From contig OY992537.1 in NCBI GenBank assembly GCA_963921195.1, forward strand, positions 92,400,736-92,464,735: a DNA stretch of 64,000 nucleotides, given 5' to 3'. The notes beneath the pieces are model-generated. The model made no database searches, had not been told where the DNA came from, and saw only the letters and a list, made by a program, of their open reading frames with translations. Shown piece after piece: positions 1-13,437 of this stretch (the stretch's first letter is position 1; each line of letters begins with the position of its first letter). This stretch comes from Pegoplata infirma (lineage: Eukaryota > Arthropoda > Insecta > Diptera > Anthomyiidae). A program made the translations under genes and the position numbers.

Positions 1-2180
1 ATTGAACGGTTTATAAAAATTCCATAAAATCAAAGTATCTTTTTTAAGTTTTAAGAAGAAAAAGCATAAAATCAAATTTTATATAGGTAGAATTGGACTT
101 ATTAAATGTTAAGCACTAAAAATCTCAAATTTTCGCCAAGGCGAAATTTTTATCGCTTAAGCGAAAAGTGGTAAAACAGGTTTTATAAAGTATGTAAATA
201 CTAAAATATTAGTTTTAATATTGAAATTTTACATATTTCTTCAGAAAAAAGACACCGAAGTGATTTTGTTTTTAAAAAAATAGCCGTCAAAAAATGTACT
301 CAGTTTAAGGCGATTTTTTCACATTTTATGCAAAAAAAAATAAAAAAAACCTTTTTTCTTAACTTTTATCTTGTAAAGCTGTTGAAAAATTGAACTATCG
401 CCTTGGCGAAATTTTTATCGCAATGTTATTGCTAAAGTTAAAATTAGTTTTTTCACTGAAATTTAAATTTTTTTTATGCAAGAGCTATTTTAGTGGTTTT
501 CTAGTTGATAAATAAATATTGAAAAAAATTTCTTAAATTTTAAGCGATTTTTATTTTTTTTTTTGTTTAAAAGATTTCAAATTAATTTTGATATTGTTTA
601 AGTTTTACCTCTAATATATAAATTTGTTTAAATAGTGACACATTGCCATAGCGAAATTTTAATCGTCATATTTTTGGCAAAGAGAAAAGTTGAAGAAAAA
701 TATTGTTTTTTCATAGAAATTTTAGTTATTCCCAATGCGAAAGCTTCTTAAATAATTTTGAATAGAAAAATAGCTATTGAAAACTTCAATTTTATTGTTA
801 TTTTGCCTTCGAATTAATACAGTTGCTCAAATATATGCCTATGGCCAAAGCGACATTTTTATCGCCATTTTTTCGCTAAAGCGAAAAGTTGAAAAAATGA
901 TTTTTCGAAGTGTTAACTTCATAAAAAAATAGTTTTACTAAGAAAATTTTTAATATTTCTAAAGCGAATGCTTTTTAAATAATTTTTAATTGAAAAAGGG
1001 CTATTGAAAACTTAGATTTTGTTTTTATTTTATCTTCTTTATAATAAAGTTGGTAAAATATATTTCTATCACCAAAGCGAAATTTTTATCGCCATATTTT
1101 TGCTAAAGCGAAAAGTGCTAAAAAAGATTTTCGAGGTAATAACTTAATTAAAAAAAAATAGTTTTATCAAGAACATTTTATTATTTCTAAAGCGAAAGCT
1201 TCCTAAATAATTTTAAATTGAAAAAAATGCTATTGAAAACTTAGATTTTGTTGTTATTTTATCTTCTTTATAATAAAGTTGGTAAAATATAGGGGTATCA
1301 CCAAAGCGAAATTTTTATCGCCATATTTCTGCTAAAGCGAAAAGTGCAAAAACGATTTTTGAGGTAATAATACTAAAAAAATTGTTTTACCAAGGAAATT
1401 TTTCATATTTCAAAAGAGAAAGCTTCTTTAATAATTTTAAATTGAAAAATAACTATAAAAAACTTATACTTTGTTGTTGTTTTATCTTCTGAATAGTAAA
1501 GTTGCTAAAATATAGGTCTATCACCTAAGCGAAATTTTTATCGCCATATTTCGCTGAAGCGAAAAGTGGTAAAAACGATTTTTTGAAGGGATTACTAACT
1601 AAAAAAAATAGTTTAACCAAGGAAATTTTCAATATTTCTAAAGAGAAGTAATAACTTCCTAAAACAATTGTTTTACCAAGAAAATTTTCAATATTTCGAA
1701 AGCGAAAGCTTTTTAAATAATTTTAAATTGAAAAAAGTTGCTAAAATATAGGTCTATCACCAAAGCGAAATTTTTATCGCCATATTTTCGCTAAAGCGAA
1801 ATGTGATGAAAAGGATTTTTCGAAGTAATAACTTACTAAAAAAATTGTTTTACCAAGAAAATTTTTAATATTGCAAAAGCGAAAGCTTTTTAAATAATTT
1901 TAAATTGAAAAATAGCTATATAAAACTTATATTTTGTTGTTGTTTTATCTTCTAAATAATAAAGTTGCTAAAATATAGGTCTATCACCAAAGCGAAATTT
2001 TTATCGCCTTATTTTCGCTAAAGCGAAAAGTGGTAAAAACGATTTTTCGAAGTAATAACTTACTAAAAAAATAATTTTACCAAGGAAATTTTTAATATTT
2101 CTGAAGCGAAATGTGTTTAAGGTGATTAATCGACGTATTGTCACCCTAACGCTTGAGCGAAAAGAGTTGAAAATATATTT
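1..2180 (+). repeat. GCGA tandem array A
   Basis: Degenerate tandem array with a unit of about 225-235 bases. The best units carry the core GCGAAATTTTTATCGC at 1077, 1306, 1529, 1765 and 1992 (spacings 229, 223, 236 and 227); more diverged cores lie at 141, 406, 651 and 850. Each core is followed 15-25 bases later by a second motif, GCTAAAGCGAAAAGTG. The core is an imperfect palindrome (GCGA ... TCGC) and the inter-core sequence is AT-rich with A and T runs. No coding potential. Family unknown to me; the same core, in other settings, builds arrays B, C and D. Confidence 0.85.
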
Positions 2181-3339
2181 TCTAAGGAGTTATCTTCCTT
2201 TAATGGCTTAAAGAAAACAGTTAAAGCTTTACAAAAATTAAAATAAAATATTATTGGACTTTCCTTTATAAAACCACAAATCATTGGAACAGTAGAATAA
2301 ATTCTTTACTAAAAGAAGAACTAAATTACTTAAAAATGTTCATTACTCATTCCATTTTTTTAAAATAAATTAAAGCCTAATAAAATTTATTAAAATATAA
2401 AATATCCCTTACATATAAAAAGTATGTATAGTTACTCTAACTATTGAACGTACAGCACAGCTCTTTCTAATATAACTTGTTGTTATTCTGTAAGTAGATT
2501 AATAAAATAAATTACAAAAAAACGTTGTTGGACCAAAAGGAGTTGACTTTTTTTTCAAAACATTTTTTCAAAATATTTTTTTCCAGTGTTCCCACAATTT
2601 TTCGAGTAACTACTCCCATGTAACATATAGTTTAACAACAAAAAAATCCCTATTGCAATACTACTTGAAATTCTAATTTTTCTATTTTAACTTCAAATAA
2701 AATTATATTTTCATTGTGAAACATTAGAAAATATAAAAGAGAGTATGAGTTAAAAAAAAGGATAATTTGAATTTCAATGTGTTTGTAGGTATTCCATAAA
2801 AAAAGGATGTGTAATTGTATGGGTTAAAGTTTTTCCAACATATAGCCCACAAACACACATACTTTGATAAGTTCACATATGTATGTATAAAATAAAATAT
2901 AGAAAATACATTAAATTTAAACAAAAAATATATTATTGTTATATGAAAATACTCAAAAAATATATAAAGACTTTATACATTTACATGTACATAAAATATA
3001 ATGTATGTATTAGATAGAGTTGTTAAAAAGTATTTCTTAAAAAAAAAAAAATATTAAGCCTTATGTTGGATGTCCTTTAACTCACACACATAGTTTTTTT
3101 TTAAAGCCCGGGTAAAAACCTAAGCTAACCCAGTACAACTGTGTTCGTTAAAAAAAAATGTGAACAAAAAATTTTGGTAAAAAAAAAAAATTTGGTGAAA
3201 AAAGTTTTCGTAATTTTTTTTTGAAAACAAATTGGAAAAATAAATAAATGTTAGAAAAAAAATTGTAGTTTTTTTTGTTTGTTAAATAAAATTTTTGTCG
3301 AAAAAAAACAGTTTTTGAGAAAAAAAAAATGTTTTTTAA
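2181..3339. other. AT-rich stretch, no recognisable feature
   Basis: AT-rich sequence with A and T runs and fly-like GTATGTAT words. Towards 3120-3340 it becomes runs of AAAAATTTTTGG type that resemble the filler inside other elements of this window. The short open frame at 2724-2924 has the composition of translated AT-rich DNA and is not called. Nothing else supportable. Confidence 0.5.
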
Positions 3340-4596
3340 GGTTATGTTGATTGTACAAATGTTTTCGAGGCGTTCTTACATTTTCGTTCACAACTTTTGA
3401 ACTGCTATGCCGATATAATTGAAAAGCAATATCAAACTACTTGAAGTATCGACAAGTAGTCTTCTAAACACAATATTGTAGATAAAATTGTAATATTGTA
3501 GATAAAATTAAAATAAAAAAATTTCAATAAAAAATGTTGAAGACAATATTGGAAAGTCCTTTTTTCCTTGGCAAGGGCACCATGGATTCCCAAAAACAAA
3601 ATTTTGTATTAAAGTTAAGAACATCCTTTCAACGCTGTTAAAATTTCAGAGTGGATTTTTTTCATATTGTTGAGTAATCAATTTTCAAAATTTATTGGAG
3701 AACCAAATATTTTAAATATTTTTTAAATTTTTTTTTTTCAAATTTGAAAATTTTTTCCTCAGCAACACGAAAAGAACGAATAAAAGTTTTTTTTTGTGTG
3801 AAATAAAATTTTCTTCTGCTTGAAATAACATTCTGTACCAAATTTGGTTTCGCATTAGTCCACTAGTAGCCGAATTAAAGCATTTTTTATTTTAAGGTTA
3901 TGTTGAATATACCAAAATTTTCGAGGTGGTCTTACATTTTCGTTTATAACTTTTGAACTGCTATACCGATATAGTTGGAAAGCAATGTCAAACTGCTCGA
4001 AGTATCGACAAGGATCTAAAAAGCCATCTAAAAACAATATTGTAGATAAAATTATAAAGATCTAAAATTAAAATAAAAAAATTTTAACAAAAAATTTTGA
4101 AGACAATATTGGAATGTCCCTTTTTCCTGGTAAGGGCACCACGGATTCCCAAAAACAAAATTTTGTATTAAAGTTTAAAGCGTTATTTTAACGCTGTAAA
4201 AATTTCAGAGAGGAGTTTTTTCGTATTGTTGAGTAATAAATTATCAAAGTTTGTATTAGAACCAAATATTTGAAATATTTTTCAAAATTTTTGCTAAAAA
4301 TCAAACATTTAGCTTTTCAACCAACTTTGAAAATTTATTGCTGGACAATACTAAAAACACCTCCCTGAAATTTTTATAGCTTTAAGAGGACATTTTAAGC
4401 TTTAACAAAAATTTTGTTTTAGAAATCCATGGTGTCCTTGCTAGAAAAAAAGGACATTCCAATTGATTTTTATATAATTTTGTGTTGGAATTTTTTTGAA
4501 TTTTTTTTTTTTCTAAAATTTATAATTTTTTAAAAAAATTATCACAGAAAAATTTTTCAAACAACTTTCCGAGTTAAAAAAACACAAAAACCTGTC

Positions 4597-5097
4597 TATA
4601 TATAGAGACCTTATAATCAAAAAATTATGATGTTAGATTCCACTACAAAAGACAGTTAAAACTACTACATTTGTTGTTGTTAAAGCGTCCACTACATTCG
4701 ACGGTAAAATCAACCAAAAATTGTTGTTTTTAACTATTTATTAACAACTACAAAAATCTGTAAAAACTACTTCAAATTACAGTTGTTTTTACTGTAACAC
4801 AAATTGTCTGAATTTTTTTATTAACAAAAAAAAAACTTCTAAACGTCAAAAACGGTTAAAATTTTTTGGAAATAAATCCTGCACATCCGTTTTTCTAAAA
4901 AAAATTTTAGAAAATTATAAGTTTTTTTATAGACGAAAAACAACTACATAAAACAACTGTTACAACTACTACTTACTACACAAATGACCGTCTTTTAGCT
5001 ACTGCAATAATTTTCTAAGTGAAGGACAACAAGGTTCTATTTGCTTAATGAAATAGGCACAAATAGAACCTTGTTGTCATAAGGTCGCGATATATAT
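4597..5097. mobile_element. Small TIR element (MITE-like) nested in the cluster
   Basis: Ends are inverted repeats: TATATATAGAGACCTTAT at the left and ATAAGGTCGCGATATATA at the right (16 of 18 bases complementary). The similarity continues inward: the left interior, read in reverse complement, gives ACTGTCTTTTGTAGT, matching GACCGTCTTTTAGCTACT near 4985. There is no open frame. The TSD is not clear because both flanks are TA-rich. A perfect hairpin lies at its right end (see 5026-5077). Confidence 0.6.
5026..5077. repeat. Perfect 18-bp inverted repeat, 16-base loop
   Basis: ACAACAAGGTTCTATTTG at 5026-5043 is exactly complementary to CAAATAGAACCTTGTTGT at 5060-5077, around a 16-base loop (5044-5059). 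This is the cleanest simple hairpin in the window. It sits just inside the right end of a MITE-like element, so a transposon-internal origin is more likely than a microRNA. The stem is shorter than a usual pre-miRNA stem. Confidence 0.9.
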
Positions 5098-5490
5098 ATT
5101 TATGTTTCTCTAACTCCCATTGAAGCATTAAACGCCGAAAAATCTGTCTAGAGCCAATTATTTGATTTTTAAAATTTTTTGCAAAAAAATCAAATATTTG
5201 GCTCCCCAACAAACTTTGAAACTTTATTACTCGACAATGCGAAAAAACTCCTCTCTGAAATTTTAACAGCGTTAAAAGGACATTATAAACTTAAAAAAAA
5301 AATTGTTTTGGAAATCCACAGTATCCTTGTTTGAAAAAAGGGCATTTCAATATTCTTTTCAAAATTTTTTTGTTGAAATTTTTTTGAATTTTTTTTTTTT
5401 AAATTTGTCACAGAAATTTTTTTGTATAACTATATTGTTTGAAATAATTGAAATCTGTTCAGGAATTCACTTCTTGAATTCCTTACAAAA

Positions 5491-5780
5491 CAGCTTTTCC
5501 TTAGATTAATGATTTTAATTTTTTAAAACTTTATGAAAAGTTACATTGTGTATATGAAAAATGCATACATTTAATGAAAGTGATGATAAATTTCAAGAAA
5601 TTTCTCTCCTAAAGTTGAATTAATATACTATTAATCAGCTTTTCCTTAAATTAATGATTTCAGTTTTTAAAAAATTTATGAAAAGTTTCATTGTGTTAAT
5701 GAAAAAAGTCATACATTTAATGAAAGTAATGATAAATTTCAAGAAATTTCTGTCTTAGCATTAAATTAATAATATAATTC
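5491..5780 (+). repeat. Tandem duplication of a 145-base unit
   Basis: CAGCTTTTCCTTA at 5491 and again at 5636 starts two direct copies that share TTAATGATTT, ATGAAAAGTT, ATACATTTAATGAAAGT and GATAAATTTCAAGAAATTTCT. The copies differ at scattered positions, so the duplication is not very recent. No coding potential. Confidence 0.85.
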
Positions 5781-6503
5781 CTTAATTTTTACTCGGATCT
5801 CAATATATCTCTAAATATGAATATAGAATAAAAATTGGACGTGCTTATTTATACAAATATATTATAGAAAAGTTAAGAAAAAAAAAATCCTAGCCTATAC
5901 ACAAACTTATAATACCCAAAAACATACAATTCATACATATAAATTGGACAGACTTTAAGTACTTAAGGTAGAAAATTTAGAAAATTTTGTACAAACAAAA
6001 AAAAGTTTTTCAAATGTAGTTTTTAGCACACACACACACTCACAAATACCCAAACATACTTACCAGCGTACATATTATTAACCCATACATATATATATAA
6101 AAAAGGATAAAATTTTGAAATTATTCACAAGTGTTGTAAGTATGTGTTTATGTTAGTATTTTGTCTATGTATGTGAGTGTCCTTTTTTTTTTGTTGTTTG
6201 TGTGTTTGAACTAAGTTTTTGATTGTAGAGAAAATAAAATATAATTTGAATTGTTCATTCGTATAGGATTTCATTTCATTTTTGAAATCCATTTCAAATT
6301 GTATAAATTTTATATTGTCGAAGTTTTTTTTTTTGTTATTGTATTGAGAGTGTGTGTGTGTGTGTGTGTGTGTATGTAAGGTAGTGTGGTATAAAGTATA
6401 TTTGCTTTAAAATATTATAAAAGTCAAAGTAATATTGAGAGAAAATAAAATAAAAAAGTCCAAAAACTATACAAACATTTTAACATATATTTCTTTATAG
6501 ACA
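5781..6503. other. AT-rich stretch with microsatellites
   Basis: Unique-looking AT-rich fly DNA. It contains a short (CA)n run near 6030-6042 and a (GT)n run at about 6351-6374. Many ATACAT / TATGTATG words. No gene or mobile-element end seen. Confidence 0.5.
6351..6374 (+). repeat. (GT)n microsatellite
   Basis: About eleven uninterrupted GT dinucleotides after GAGA; a simple sequence repeat likely to vary in length between individuals. Confidence 0.9.
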
Positions 6504-6904
6504 TCCAAGTAAAAAAAGTTTATATATAATTATATATAATCTGATAAAAAAAAATATATAAATTTATATAATTTGATAACATATATATAATTATATAAGA
6601 TTATATGTAGAGGCTTTAGTTGTCAGAAAATTGGAAAAAATGATATATAATTTGATAAAATTTTATATAATTTTATATAATTTGATAAAATTTTATATAA
6701 TTTGATAAAATTTTATATAATTTGATAAATTTTGATATAATTTGATAAAATTATATATAATTTGATCCAAAAATTTAAATTTTATCTAATTTGATATATA
6801 AAATTTTATAAAATTTTGTAAATTAAGATATAATTTGATCTAATTTTATATAATTTTTCGGATAAAATTATATATAATTTTATATAAAAACTTTTTTACT
6901 CCGG
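6504..6904. mobile_element. TA-rich MITE, GTAAAAAAGTTT ends
   Basis: The left end CCAAGTAAAAAAAGTTT and right end AAACTTTTTTACTCCGG form terminal inverted repeats. The interior is almost only T, A and G: TTTGATATAATTTGATAAAAT words in near-tandem. A second copy at 55655-56013 has the same ends and interior style and a readable TA duplication, so this is a family. No clear TA duplication flanks this copy (ACAT / CAAACA). Confidence 0.7.
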
Positions 6905-7779
6905 CAAACATATATTTAAATATATATATTTTCATTTTCATATATAAAGACAAACCATACTCAGTTTCAGTTATTTTATTTTATTTTTAAGTTTAAGAAA
7001 AACGACCTTTTTTCTTTAGTGGGTGTTAGATGGTTAGATGGTATATTTGTTTAAAGGATATGTGTGTATGGTTTTGTTAAGGAGTTTAGTTATAGGATAT
7101 TTGAAGATGGTTGGCATAGATTTACATAAATCCATATGCAATGTACATTTATTTATATCGGCAGCATTGTACAACAACAACTACAACAGAAAAAACCCAT
7201 CAGTTTTACTTATATTATTTAGAATAATCAAGAAAAAGAAGCAGAAGATGAAGTAGTACAAGTAGTAATAGCAAAAAAAAAAATAAATAAGGAATTTGAA
7301 ATGGACTCGTCGCCAAACTACTTACATTCAAAACTTGCTGCTTACCCATATTTCTCTAAACACACTTACAAACATTGAATGTTTACTTAACTCCCTCAAT
7401 TTATGGACAGCCGTTTACTATTGAAAAATGCTTTATGGACAAATGGATGGTCAGGCATAAACAACCACCACCATCACTTCCAAGTAACTCATACTTTAAT
7501 TTATAATATATGTGTATATTATTATGGTACTCGTACATACATTGTTGTTTGTATAATTTTTTTTAAGGCAGAAAAACCTACTTATTACCATATCTGGGGG
7601 TTTTAATAAAATAGAAATTGCTTTATTTTACTTTATACAAAACGAGAGATAGTTGAAAATTCTTAAAAGTACCAAAAAAATAGGAATAACTTATCCAAAA
7701 AATTTGTTTTTGAATTTTTTCGACAAAAAACAAACAATTTTATTCTAAATTAATTTTATTTTAGCTACGGACCATTGAA
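6905..7779. other. Unannotated AT-rich stretch
   Basis: No repeat relation to the rest of the window that I can see, apart from an approach to array B after about 7630. The open frames at 7038-7256 and 7403-7606 translate to low-information sequence and lack a splice or family context; not called. Confidence 0.4.
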
Positions 7780-10080
7780 GATTTCGAAAATAAAAGCTTT
7801 TCGCTTAAGCGATATTTTTTATCGCTCTTATCGCTTTAACGAAATTTGTAGAAAATATAGTTTGAAATGTTTACACTCTAAATAATGCGTTTTATTAAAC
7901 AATTTTACATAATTTGTATGGTAGTTTTTTATATTTGATAATTTTTTATGATTTTTGAAAATGCACAATAAATATTAAACAAATTTACAGAAAAAAAATT
8001 TGTTAAAGTATATTTTTCGCCGAAAAAACTATAATTTTATTGAGTCTTAATTTTATTCTGGCTTGGGATCATTTAAGCTTTCAAAAGTAAAGCTTTTCGC
8101 TCAAGCGATATTTTTATCGCCCTATATCGCTTAAGCGAAATGTGTACAAAATTATCGTTTGAAGTGTTTACACTCTAAAAAACGCATTCAATTAAACAAT
8201 TTTGCATAATTTTTATGGTATTTTTTATATTTAAAATGTTTCAGATTTGTTTTCGCCAAAAAAAACATTATTTTATTGTTAATTAATTTTATCCTGGCTT
8301 AGGACCATTAAGGCTTTTGAAAATACAGTTTTTCGCTTAAGCGATATTTTTATCGCCCTCTATCCCTCAAACGAAAAGTGTAGAAAATCATCGTTTGAAG
8401 TGTTTACACTCTAAAAAATGTAATTAATTAAACAATTTTGCGTAATTTGTATGATATTTTTTATAAACATTAAATAATTTTTTATGATTTTTGAGAATGT
8501 ACAATAAAATATTAAAAACTTTACAGCAAAAATTTTGTTAAAGTATATTTTTCGCCGAAAAACAATAATTTTATTGTAAATTTATTTTATTTTAGCTTGG
8601 GACCATTAAAGCTTTCGAAAATAAGGCTTTTCACTTAAGCGATATTTTTATCGCCATTTATCGTTTAAGCGAAATTTGTAGAAAATTATCGTTTGAAGTG
8701 TTTACACTCTAAAAAACGTATTTAATTACACAATTTTTCATAATTTTTATGGTATTTTTTATATTTAATAAGTTTTTTATGATTTTTAAGATGTACAATA
8801 AAATATTAACGATTTTACAAAAAAAAAAATGTTTCAGATTTTTTTTTCGCCAAAAAAAAATCTAATATTGTTAAAATATTTGGAAATTTTTGTATGACTT
8901 TTTAGGATTTACAAAAAAATACTCATAATTTTGCATCAAACAATTTCTTTTAGATTTTTTTTCGCCGGAAAAACAAATAATTTTATCGTGAATTAATTTT
9001 GATCTAACTTAGAACCATTAAAGCTGTAAAAATAAAAATTTTCGCTTAAGCGATATTTTATCGTCCTCTATGGCTTATGCGAAGTGTGTACAAGTTTATA
9101 GTTTGAAGTGTCTGAAAAATATATTAAATTAAGCAATTTTTTAATTAAATGTATTTTAGAAGTAATTATTACTACTATAAATTATTTAAAAAAATACTCC
9201 AAAAATTTGTTTTATAATTTTCTCGCCAAAAAATCAAAGATTTTATTGTGAATTTATTTTATTCTGACTGAGAACAATTAAAGCTTTCAAAATTTAAACT
9301 TTTCTCTTAAGCGATATTTTTATCGCCCTATATCGCTTGAGCGAAATTTGTAGAAAATTATAGCTCAAAGTGTTTACACACTAAATAACATTTTTAGCTA
9401 AAAAAAATTACATAATTGAATTTTTTTTTCGACGGAAAAACAAGCAATTTTATTGTGAATTAATTTTATTCTAACTTAGAACCATTAAAGCTTAAAAAAA
9501 ATAAAGATTTTCGCTTAAGCGATATTTTTATCGCCCTCTATGGCATATGTGAGTACAAAAATATAGTTTGAAGTGTTTACACTTCAAAAAATGATTTAAA
9601 AATAAATTTAATTAAATATATTTTAGGATTACAATAAAATATTAAAAACTGTTCAAAAAAATTTGTTTTAGTTTATTTTTTCGCCGAAAAATTAAAGATT
9701 TTATTGTGAATTTATTTTATTCTGGCTAGGAACAATTAAAGCTTTCAAAATTTAAGCTTTTCGCTTAAGCGATATTTTTATCGCCCTATATCGCATAAGC
9801 GAAATTTGTAGAAAATTATAGCTCAAAGTGTTTACACTCTAAATAAAATTTTAAGCTAAAAAAAAATTGTATAATTTGTTTGATTTTTTAAGTTTCTTCT
9901 GTAAAAAATACAAACATTTGGAATTTCAATTTAAATGCTTTTCAAAACAAAATTTTAACATTTAAATTTTTTTTGTGAAAATGCAAGAATTTTTTGTGAA
10001 TTATTTTTATTGTGTTTTTAGATTATGGATCTTTTAAAAAATAAAATATTCGCTATTTTTATAAAGTTATCGTTTGAAAT
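7780..10080 (+). repeat. GCGA tandem array B
   Basis: About eight diverged units of 210-410 bases. Each carries CGCTTAAGCGATATTTTTATCGCC; the GCGATATT cores start at 7809, 8105, 8341, 8639, 9050, 9311, 9519 and 9769. The core is followed by ATCGCTTAAGCGAAAT and then by GAAAATTATCGTTTGAAGTG and TTTACACTCTAAA. It is preceded by TTCGCCGAAAAAC and GGACCATTAAAGCTTT. The motif TCGCTTAAGCGA is a perfect 12-base palindrome. Related to array A by its core, not by its flanks. Confidence 0.85.
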
Positions 10081-10140
10081 GTGTAAACTCGAATTAACGT
10101 ATTTTGTTAAACAATTTTGCATAATTAGTGATTTAATTTT

Positions 10141-10202
10141 ACTAAAATTAAGATGATAACATGAAAAGTATACTAAAATTAAGATGATAACATGAAAAGT
10201 TT
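10141..10202 (+). repeat. Near-perfect tandem duplication of 31 bases
   Basis: Two adjacent copies of a 31-base unit beginning ACTAAAATTAAGATGATAAC; they differ only at the last base or two. Probably a recent replication-slippage duplication. Confidence 0.95.
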
Positions 10203-11299
10203 ATATCACATGTAATTTAAAATATTAAAATTGTGTTTATCATAAAATTTTAAATTATTTATTTCTATACTTTTCAAATACCCCTCGTATTTATATTTTC
10301 TACAAGTGCAAATGTTTTAGTATGTGTAAGCATAACTATTCTTATTTCATTTTTTTGCTTATCACTTGAAACCTTCTTCTTCTTCGGTGTGTTTTTTCAC
10401 CCACCACCCATTTGAAATTCTCTAAGTACAAAAAACTATACATCTCAAAATGTAATACTTCATCCTTTCTATATTTTTTTGCATTGATATCCTTTAAGTA
10501 TATGCGTATGTATGTAGATGTATGTGTAGTTGTTTTGGGTTAGTGTAAGAAAATAAAACCTTTTTTTTGTTTGGTTTTTGCTGCTTCTTTTTTTACTTGA
10601 CCCTGTCTTACACACATTTTCTTTTCATACACCTCCCGACCCCCACCTCCCTTTGCTGCCACAACAATTGCTTGTTTGTATGAATAAATGTATTTGTATA
10701 TAAAATTTGTTTGTCTCATACGACTACGTATGTATGTGTGTGTGCGTACATGTGTTTGTATATGTTAAATGTGTGTGGCATTTGTAATATCCCTTTTAAT
10801 GGATGAGTTATTGCCTAACATTCGTAAGTAATGTAAGTAGGTGCGTAGTGTTAAAATTTATTTTATTTCTTATTTTCTTTATCCTTTTTTTTGTACATAT
10901 TTTTGCGTTTAAATCGATTGTTGTTTGCATTTCATTTGCTCAATACTCAAAGTGTTTCTTATTTTGAAATATGCGTAGTTTTGGTATTTTTTTACGTATA
11001 AGTGATATACTTATCACAATATGTGTATGTTGGCCATCTCAAAAAATAAGAAATGGAATAGAGGTTTCTTTTTAACGAATGGCTTTAGGGTGAAAGTCCA
11101 AGGGGGAAGAAGGGGGAGGGGTGAGGGGTAAAAAAAAATTTAAATTGTCGATTAAAACTACAAAAAAATCAGGGCGTTGGTTTTTATTTGAAATTAAAAT
11201 TTCTTAAGTACATACATTTAATTGTAATAAGAGGATTAAGAGGTGGAGGTGGTTCATTTATTTTATTTTTAGACGAAAATATATTCTTTCTTAAGAAAT
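10203..11299. other. Unique-looking AT-rich stretch
   Basis: Fly-like intergenic or intronic sequence with pyrimidine runs (10360-10400, 10560-10660) and GTATGTATGTGTG words (10690-10780). A G-rich patch of about 30 bases lies at 11098-11130. No open frame, RNA gene or element end seen. Confidence 0.4.
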
Positions 11300-13437
11300 T
11301 TTAAAGTTTTGTAACTTAAAATATTTTTTTTGGTATAGATTTAGCTAAAAAAATTTATTTCTATAATTTTCGCTTAAGCGATAAAAATTTCGCTTTGTCG
11401 AAAAACGTAGATTTTAAAGCTTTTTGCTATCAAAATGAAAGAAATTGTTATTTAAAATGATATATGGGTTTTTTTAATTGTTTTCGTAAAGATATCGCTA
11501 AAAATCGAATATCATAAACTTATATCATACCCATAAATTGTTAACTATTTTGGCTTAAACGTTAAGTAGGCGATACAAAATTAAGCTTGTCGTACTGTCT
11601 TGGTTTTAAAAACTTTGACAAATAATTATTTAAAATGTTGCATTTTAATAATTTTATAATTTTTGAACAAATTAACAATATTTTTGAATTTACTATACTC
11701 TTGTAATTTTTGACGAAAATATATTTATTTTAAGAAACTTGAGAGTAAATTAGCTTAAAAAGCTTTTTTGAGTATAAATTTAGTTAAAAAAACAATTTTC
11801 TATACTTTTCGCTTAAGCAATATAGAGGCGAAAAAATTTCGCTAATCCGAAAAGCTAATATTTTAAAAGCTCTTTTACTTTTAATATACAATAAATGTTT
11901 TTTTTTATGGAAATATATAGTTTTAAGTAAATTTAGCAAAGCTATCGCTAAAAACAGCTGTTATTTTTAAAATAAAAAAAAAAATATTTTAAAAACTTAA
12001 TTTTTTTTTTTTGTTATTGATATTAATTTTTATTAGATAAAACATTAAATTACAACACCCTCGCTTTAGCGATTTTCAAAACTCTGAAAAATTTAAGTTA
12101 AAAATTAATTGTTAATTTAAGTTGAAAATTAATTGTAAAGTTTACAGTATTTACAGAATTTTTGGAAAAAAAATGTAAAAACAATTATTTCCTATAATTT
12201 ATATAATTTGGTAACTTAAAATATTTTTTTTAGTAAAAATATAGCTAGAAGATTAATTTTCTATAATTTTTGCTTAAGCGATAATGGCGAAAAACTTATC
12301 TTTAACAGCTTTTTTACATCTAATATGAAATAAATGGTTCTTATAATTGAAATATTTGCTTTTTAGACATTATAGCAAAACTATCGCTAAAAACCAAAAA
12401 AAAAAAAAAATATTTATACCATAGCCATTAACTGTTAATTAAAATTAAATGTTTTTAACTTTAAAAGTACTATTTAAACAATTTTTATTATTATTCCTAT
12501 AATTTAGTAACCTAAAATATTTTTTTTAGCATAAATTTAGCTACAAAGTCAATTTTCTATACTATTCGCTCAAGCGATAAAAATTTCGCTCTTTCGAAAA
12601 ATGTATATTTGAAAGCCTTTTTTGCTTTTAATATGAAACAAATGGTTATTTAAATTGATATTTGATTTTTTTTAGTCATTTTAGTGAAACTATCGCTATA
12701 AATCTCTGTTTCTTTTAAAAACAACCAAACAAAAAATATATAATAGCCATAAACTGCTAGCTCTTTAACTTAAGTGTTAAATTTGAATTTTGGCAAAGCA
12801 TAATAGCTTGATTTTTAAGTCTCTGACAAATTTTAATTGAAAATTATTCGTTTTTAACTTCCCAATAACAAAAATTTATTGTACTTTACTTTACTCTTGT
12901 AATTTTTGATGAAAATATTATTTTTTTTAGAAATTTGAAAGTTTTTTTATTTTAAAATACTGTTTTGAGTATGAGTAAAGTTCAAAAATCAATTTTCAAT
13001 ACTTTTCGCTTAAGCGATATTAAGGCGATAAAAATTTCGCTAATGTACAAAGTAAATGTTTTGAAAGCTCTTTTAATTTTAATATAAAATAAATGGTAAT
13101 TAAAATTAAAATATATGTTTTTTAATAATTTTAGCAAAGATATCGCTAAAAATAGCTGTTAATTTTAAAAATCAAAAAAAATTTAAGAAAAAATCTTATT
13201 TCGTAGCCATAAATTATTGTTATTAATATTTTTGTTAGTGAAAGCAACCATTTTAAACGCTTTTCGCCTTAGCGTTAAAAATTTAGCCTTGACGTAATGG
13301 CTTGGTTTGTAAAAATCTGACAATTTTTTATTACAAATTAACCGTTTTTAACTTAACCGTTATTTTTCTTATAATTTTAGGCGAAAATACCTATTTGGTT
13401 TACAAAATTGTTAAGTTTTGTAATTTCAAATGTTTTT
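11300..13437 (+). repeat. GCGA tandem array C, left part
   Basis: Diverged units whose core is GCGATAAAAATTTCGC, the reverse complement of the array A core. Good cores lie at 11378-11393, 12574-12589 and 13025-13040, with weaker ones near 11822 and 12277. Each unit runs TTTCTATACTTTTCGCTTAAGCGAT, the core, a TTTTAAAAGCTTTTTT block, AAAATAAATGGTTATTTAA, AACTATCGCTAAAAA and TAGCCATAAACTGTTA. The array continues beyond a DINE-like insertion at 13438-14275. Confidence 0.85.

Larger units (their letters stand above)
3340..5370. repeat. Inverted-repeat cluster, two direct plus two inverted copies
   Basis: Two forward copies start with AAGGTTATGTTGA near 3340 and near 3893 (period about 555). Each runs through TTTTCGAGG, AACTTTTGAACTGCTAT, a GGCAAGGGCACC / GGTAAGGGCACC block and TTTCAGAG to GAACCAAATATTT. 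The last third of the unit then appears twice in reverse complement, at about 4311-4450 (AATCCATGGTGTCCTTGCTAG) and 5171-5345. The result is a head-to-head, foldback-like structure. The phrase AACTTTTGAACTGCTA is close to the AACTTTTGAACCGCTGA at 58210 and to the AACTTTTGAACCACTAGACC block of the DINE-like elements, so a distant relation to that family is likely. A separate small element occupies the spacer between the two inverted copies. Confidence 0.7.
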
